Below are positions 26,389 through 28,197 of a DNA stretch of 28,197 nucleotides, piece by piece. The stretch comes from CAG-492 sp045643465. Its GTDB lineage: Bacteria > Bacillota > Clostridia > TANB77 > CAG-508. The notes below the pieces were generated by a model. It was not told the DNA's origin. It worked only from the letters and a program-made list of their open reading frames with translations, and searched no databases. The position numbers and the translations under genes were made by a program. Position 1 is the first letter of the stretch, and each line of letters opens with the position of its first letter. The stretch is from assembly GCA_045643465.1 (NCBI GenBank), contig JAZUKV010000007.1:1-28197 (forward strand), in the 5' to 3' direction.

Positions 26389-27123
26389 ATGGAAAAAAAG
26401 ATAATTTTAGTTACAGGGGGATCTCAAGGTATTGGAGCTAATATTGTTAAAACATTAGCACTTGAGGGTAATACTGTTATTTTAAATTATAACAAATCTG
26501 AGGAACACGCTAAAAAAATACAATCTGATTTGAAAGAAAATAACTGTTTGATTGATATTTTTAAAGCAGATGTGTCAAATCATATAGAAGTAACAAAATT
26601 AATAAATTTTTGTATAGAAAAATACCACAAAATAGATGTTTTGATAAATAATGCAGGTATTTCACAAACCAAAGTTTTTACAGATATAACGGATAATGAT
26701 TGGAATAATATGCTACAAACAAATTTAACATCAGCGTTTTATGCAATAAAAGATGCTCTTCCATCAATGATCCATAATAAATCTGGGTGCATAATTAATA
26801 TATCATCAATATGGGGGCTAGTTGGAGCTTCATGCGAAACTCATTATGCTGTGTCAAAAGCTGGATTAGATGCAATGACTAAGTCATTAGCTAAAGAGCT
26901 AGGCCCTTCAAATATTAGAATAAACAGTATTGCTCCAGGAATAATTGATACAAATATGAATAAGCATTTATCAAATGAAGAGCTTAATGATTTAATTGAA
27001 GAAATACCATTAGAGAAGATTGGGACTCCAGAGTCTATAACTAAATGTATAAAATGGTTGATAGAAGATGATTATACAACTGGCCAAGTAATTTCTATAA
27101 ATGGCGGGTGGATAATAATATAA
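26389..27123 (+). CDS. short-chain dehydrogenase/reductase, EF-P 5-aminopentanone reductase or FabG type
   Basis: This 244-residue classical SDR has the nucleotide-binding TGGSQGIG at 9-16, NNAG at 87-90 and a catalytic set of Asn112, Ser140, Tyr153 and Lys157, spaced as in FabG. It ends in the usual Gly-Gly-Trp. The stretch SSIWGLVGASCE around Ser140 resembles YmfI, which reduces the 5-aminopentanone group on elongation factor P in Bacillus, more than it does ordinary 3-oxoacyl-ACP reductases. No fatty-acid genes lie nearby, which also favours a stand-alone reductase. AAAGGAG precedes the ATG by 6 bp, and a long hairpin terminator follows. The reaction class (NAD(P)H-dependent ketone reduction) is sure; the substrate is not. 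Confidence 0.85.
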   Translation: MEKKIILVTGGSQGIGANIVKTLALEGNTVILNYNKSEEHAKKIQSDLKENNCLIDIFKADVSNHIEVTKLINFCIEKYHKIDVLINNAGISQTKVFTDITDNDWNNMLQTNLTSAFYAIKDALPSMIHNKSGCIINISSIWGLVGASCETHYAVSKAGLDAMTKSLAKELGPSNIRINSIAPGIIDTNMNKHLSNEELNDLIEEIPLEKIGTPESITKCIKWLIEDDYTTGQVISINGGWIII

Positions 27124-27126
27124 TAT

Positions 27127-27183
27127 AAAGACATATGTGAAACAAATTATTTTGAATTTGGTTCATATATGTCTTTATTTTTT
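27127..27183 (+). terminator. Rho-independent terminator of the SDR gene
   Basis: A 22-bp stem (27127-27148 with 27155-27176, one wobble pair and one mismatch) is followed by a T-rich tail. Confidence 0.85.
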
Positions 27184-27309
27184 CATATATAAAAGGTTTT
27201 AAAGTATAAAATTTGAATTGAAGTTATAAATTAGAAAAATGGAAAGAGCTATATATGGTGTGTATCCGTAAGATCATAGCAATTACTGAGGTGTAGGGAA
27301 TTGGAAAAA

Positions 27310-27338
27310 TTGACAGAAGTTTACAAAAAGAGTATAAT
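27310..27338 (+). promoter_or_regulatory. consensus sigma-A promoter of the dockerin gene
   Basis: TTGACA (27310-27315) and TATAAT (27333-27338) match consensus fully at the ideal 17-bp spacing. The predicted transcript has a leader of about 165 nt before the ATG at 27511. Confidence 0.88.
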
Positions 27339-27344
27339 ATAATT

Positions 27345-27510
27345 GTTAACGTACAGTAGTACGTGTCCGTTAATATACTTAAGGAGGAGGTTAACAACAA
27401 GAAAACGGACTTAAGCACAATTGAAAAAGTAATTGTTACAATTTCATTTGTGTGAGCTTGCACATTCACAAATTAATAAATCTAATCCATATTAAAGAGG
27501 AGGAAGCATT
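27345..27510 (+). promoter_or_regulatory. structured 5' leader of the dockerin gene
   Basis: The leader holds a hairpin ACGTAC/GTACGT with loop AGTA (27349-27364). Next is a stem GTCCGTT/AACGGAC (27365-27371 with 27404-27410) whose loop contains AAGGAGGAGG (27381-27390). A third inverted pair, ATTTGTG/CACAAAT, lies near 27448-27475. The functional ribosome site AGGAGG is at 27498-27503. I do not recognise a known riboswitch. Confidence 0.5.
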
Positions 27511-28197
27511 ATGACTAAAAACGTTAAAGCTATGTTAATGGCTATACTTGGAATTTTTACATTCTCAGGTATTTCAAACAACTGCAGCGCAGTAGCTGCT
27601 ACATCAACCACAATCGAAGAAGAGTCAACAGAAGAGTCAACATTGTTTGGCGATTCGAATTGCGATGGCGAAATTACCACTGCAGACATAATTTTAATTA
27701 TGCAGTCAATCGCCAACCCTTCCAGATATGGATATGGTTGTGGCGAAAAAACTGCTATAACAAAGCAGGGGATGGAAAATGGAGATGTGTATGAAAGAGG
27801 TTCAGGTATCACATGTTGTGACGCCCTAGCTATTCAGAGATATCTCCTGAAACAGATTACAAACTTACCAATGTCATATTACAAGTCTGAGCCAAGACCG
27901 GAAACAATGACTACGACAACAAGTATGACAACAACTACTACCACAACCACAAGTACGACAACAACAAGTACGACAACTAGCACGACTTCAACAAGTACAA
28001 CGAAGCCAACTACAACCACAAGTACGACAACCAGCACGACTTCAACAAGTACAACGACTTCAACTACAAGTACAACAACCAGCACAACTTCAACAACCAC
28101 AACAACGACATCATCAACATCATGGACAAATCCTACTAGAGAGGATTTAGTAAATGACAACGGAATGATGATAAGCGAGGGCAATTTTGAAATCTTA
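27511..28197 (+). CDS. secreted dockerin protein with Thr/Ser linker (3' end outside window)
   Basis: An open frame of 229 codons runs from ATG 27511 to the window edge. It has a signal peptide (1-30, ending near CSAVAA) and then a dockerin (about 46-118). The first calcium loop is GDSNCDGEITTAD (47-59); the second, GDVYERGSGITCCD (91-104), is followed by ALAIQRYLL. The spacer with NPSRYGYG and ITKQG, and the GDVYxRGxGIT second loop, are typical of Ruminococcus flavefaciens/champanellensis dockerins, which plug enzymes into cellulosome cohesins. A 72-residue, almost pure Thr/Ser linker (133-204) follows, then the start of a further domain (from Trp205) cut off by the window. That domain, perhaps a carbohydrate-active enzyme, is not identifiable. 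GC content and codon choice (ggc, gcc, acg, cag) differ from the neighbours. Confidence 0.85.
   Translation, partial: MTKNVKAMLMAILGIFTFSGISNNCSAVAATSTTIEEESTEESTLFGDSNCDGEITTADIILIMQSIANPSRYGYGCGEKTAITKQGMENGDVYERGSGITCCDALAIQRYLLKQITNLPMSYYKSEPRPETMTTTTSMTTTTTTTTSTTTTSTTTSTTSTSTTKPTTTTSTTTSTTSTSTTTSTTSTTTSTTSTTTTTTSSTSWTNPTREDLVNDNGMMISEGNFEIL

Noticed and set aside
27492..27812. 106-codon minus-strand frame
   Set aside because: It lies antisense to the signal peptide and dockerin and has no recognisable features.
27879..28184. Val-rich minus-strand frame near the right edge
   Set aside because: It is the antisense of the Thr/Ser linker; the plus frame has signal peptide, dockerin and ribosome site.

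Overview
The window is AT-rich (about 25-28% GC over most of its length), with strong AGGAGG-type ribosome sites, consensus sigma-A promoters spaced 17 bp, CCA-encoding tRNA genes and Rho-independent terminators. Together with DacF-like, PcrA, YwlE-like, ComEA and CvpA genes this points to a low-GC Firmicute, most likely an uncultured gut-type member of the Clostridia. Species cannot be named from the sequence.

Layout. (1) 1-10.4 kb holds housekeeping genes: the 3' end of a YkvI-like membrane protein, a tRNA-Arg on the minus strand, a YwlE-type phosphatase followed by PcrA helicase, a membrane-anchored beta-propeller protein followed by CvpA, a minus-strand D-Ala-D-Ala carboxypeptidase, ComEA, an ABC-F ATPase followed by a DUF2752 protein and a small membrane protein, and a minus-strand DUF4190 protein. 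(2) 10.4-11.8 kb holds a LysM-M14 cell-wall peptidase, with Spo0A-box-like sites before and after it. (3) 11.8-25.8 kb is one gene for a 4,665-residue surface protein. It has a signal sequence, a cohesin-like domain, an internal TGD-type anchor followed by a second membrane segment, a dockerin-like domain, exactly 21 tandem 69-residue MucBP-like repeats, and then about 2,450 residues of parallel beta-helix modules. (4) 25.8-27.2 kb holds a tRNA-Lys/Glu/Thr cluster and a short-chain dehydrogenase of EF-P aminopentanone reductase or FabG type. (5) 27.2 kb to the right edge holds a consensus promoter, a structured leader and a secreted protein with a Ruminococcus-type dockerin and a Thr/Ser linker. 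This gene runs off the window and is clearly richer in GC (about 41% by hand count) than its neighbours.

How it fits together. The first 10 kb is ordinary core genome. The unusual content is the giant adhesin/stalk-like gene and the compositionally foreign dockerin gene at the right end. One chain carries both cohesin-like and dockerin-like modules, and a true dockerin gene lies 1.7 kb further on. This raises a cellulosome-like or surface-scaffold hypothesis that the sequence alone cannot settle. The dockerin segment could be horizontally acquired or an assembly join.
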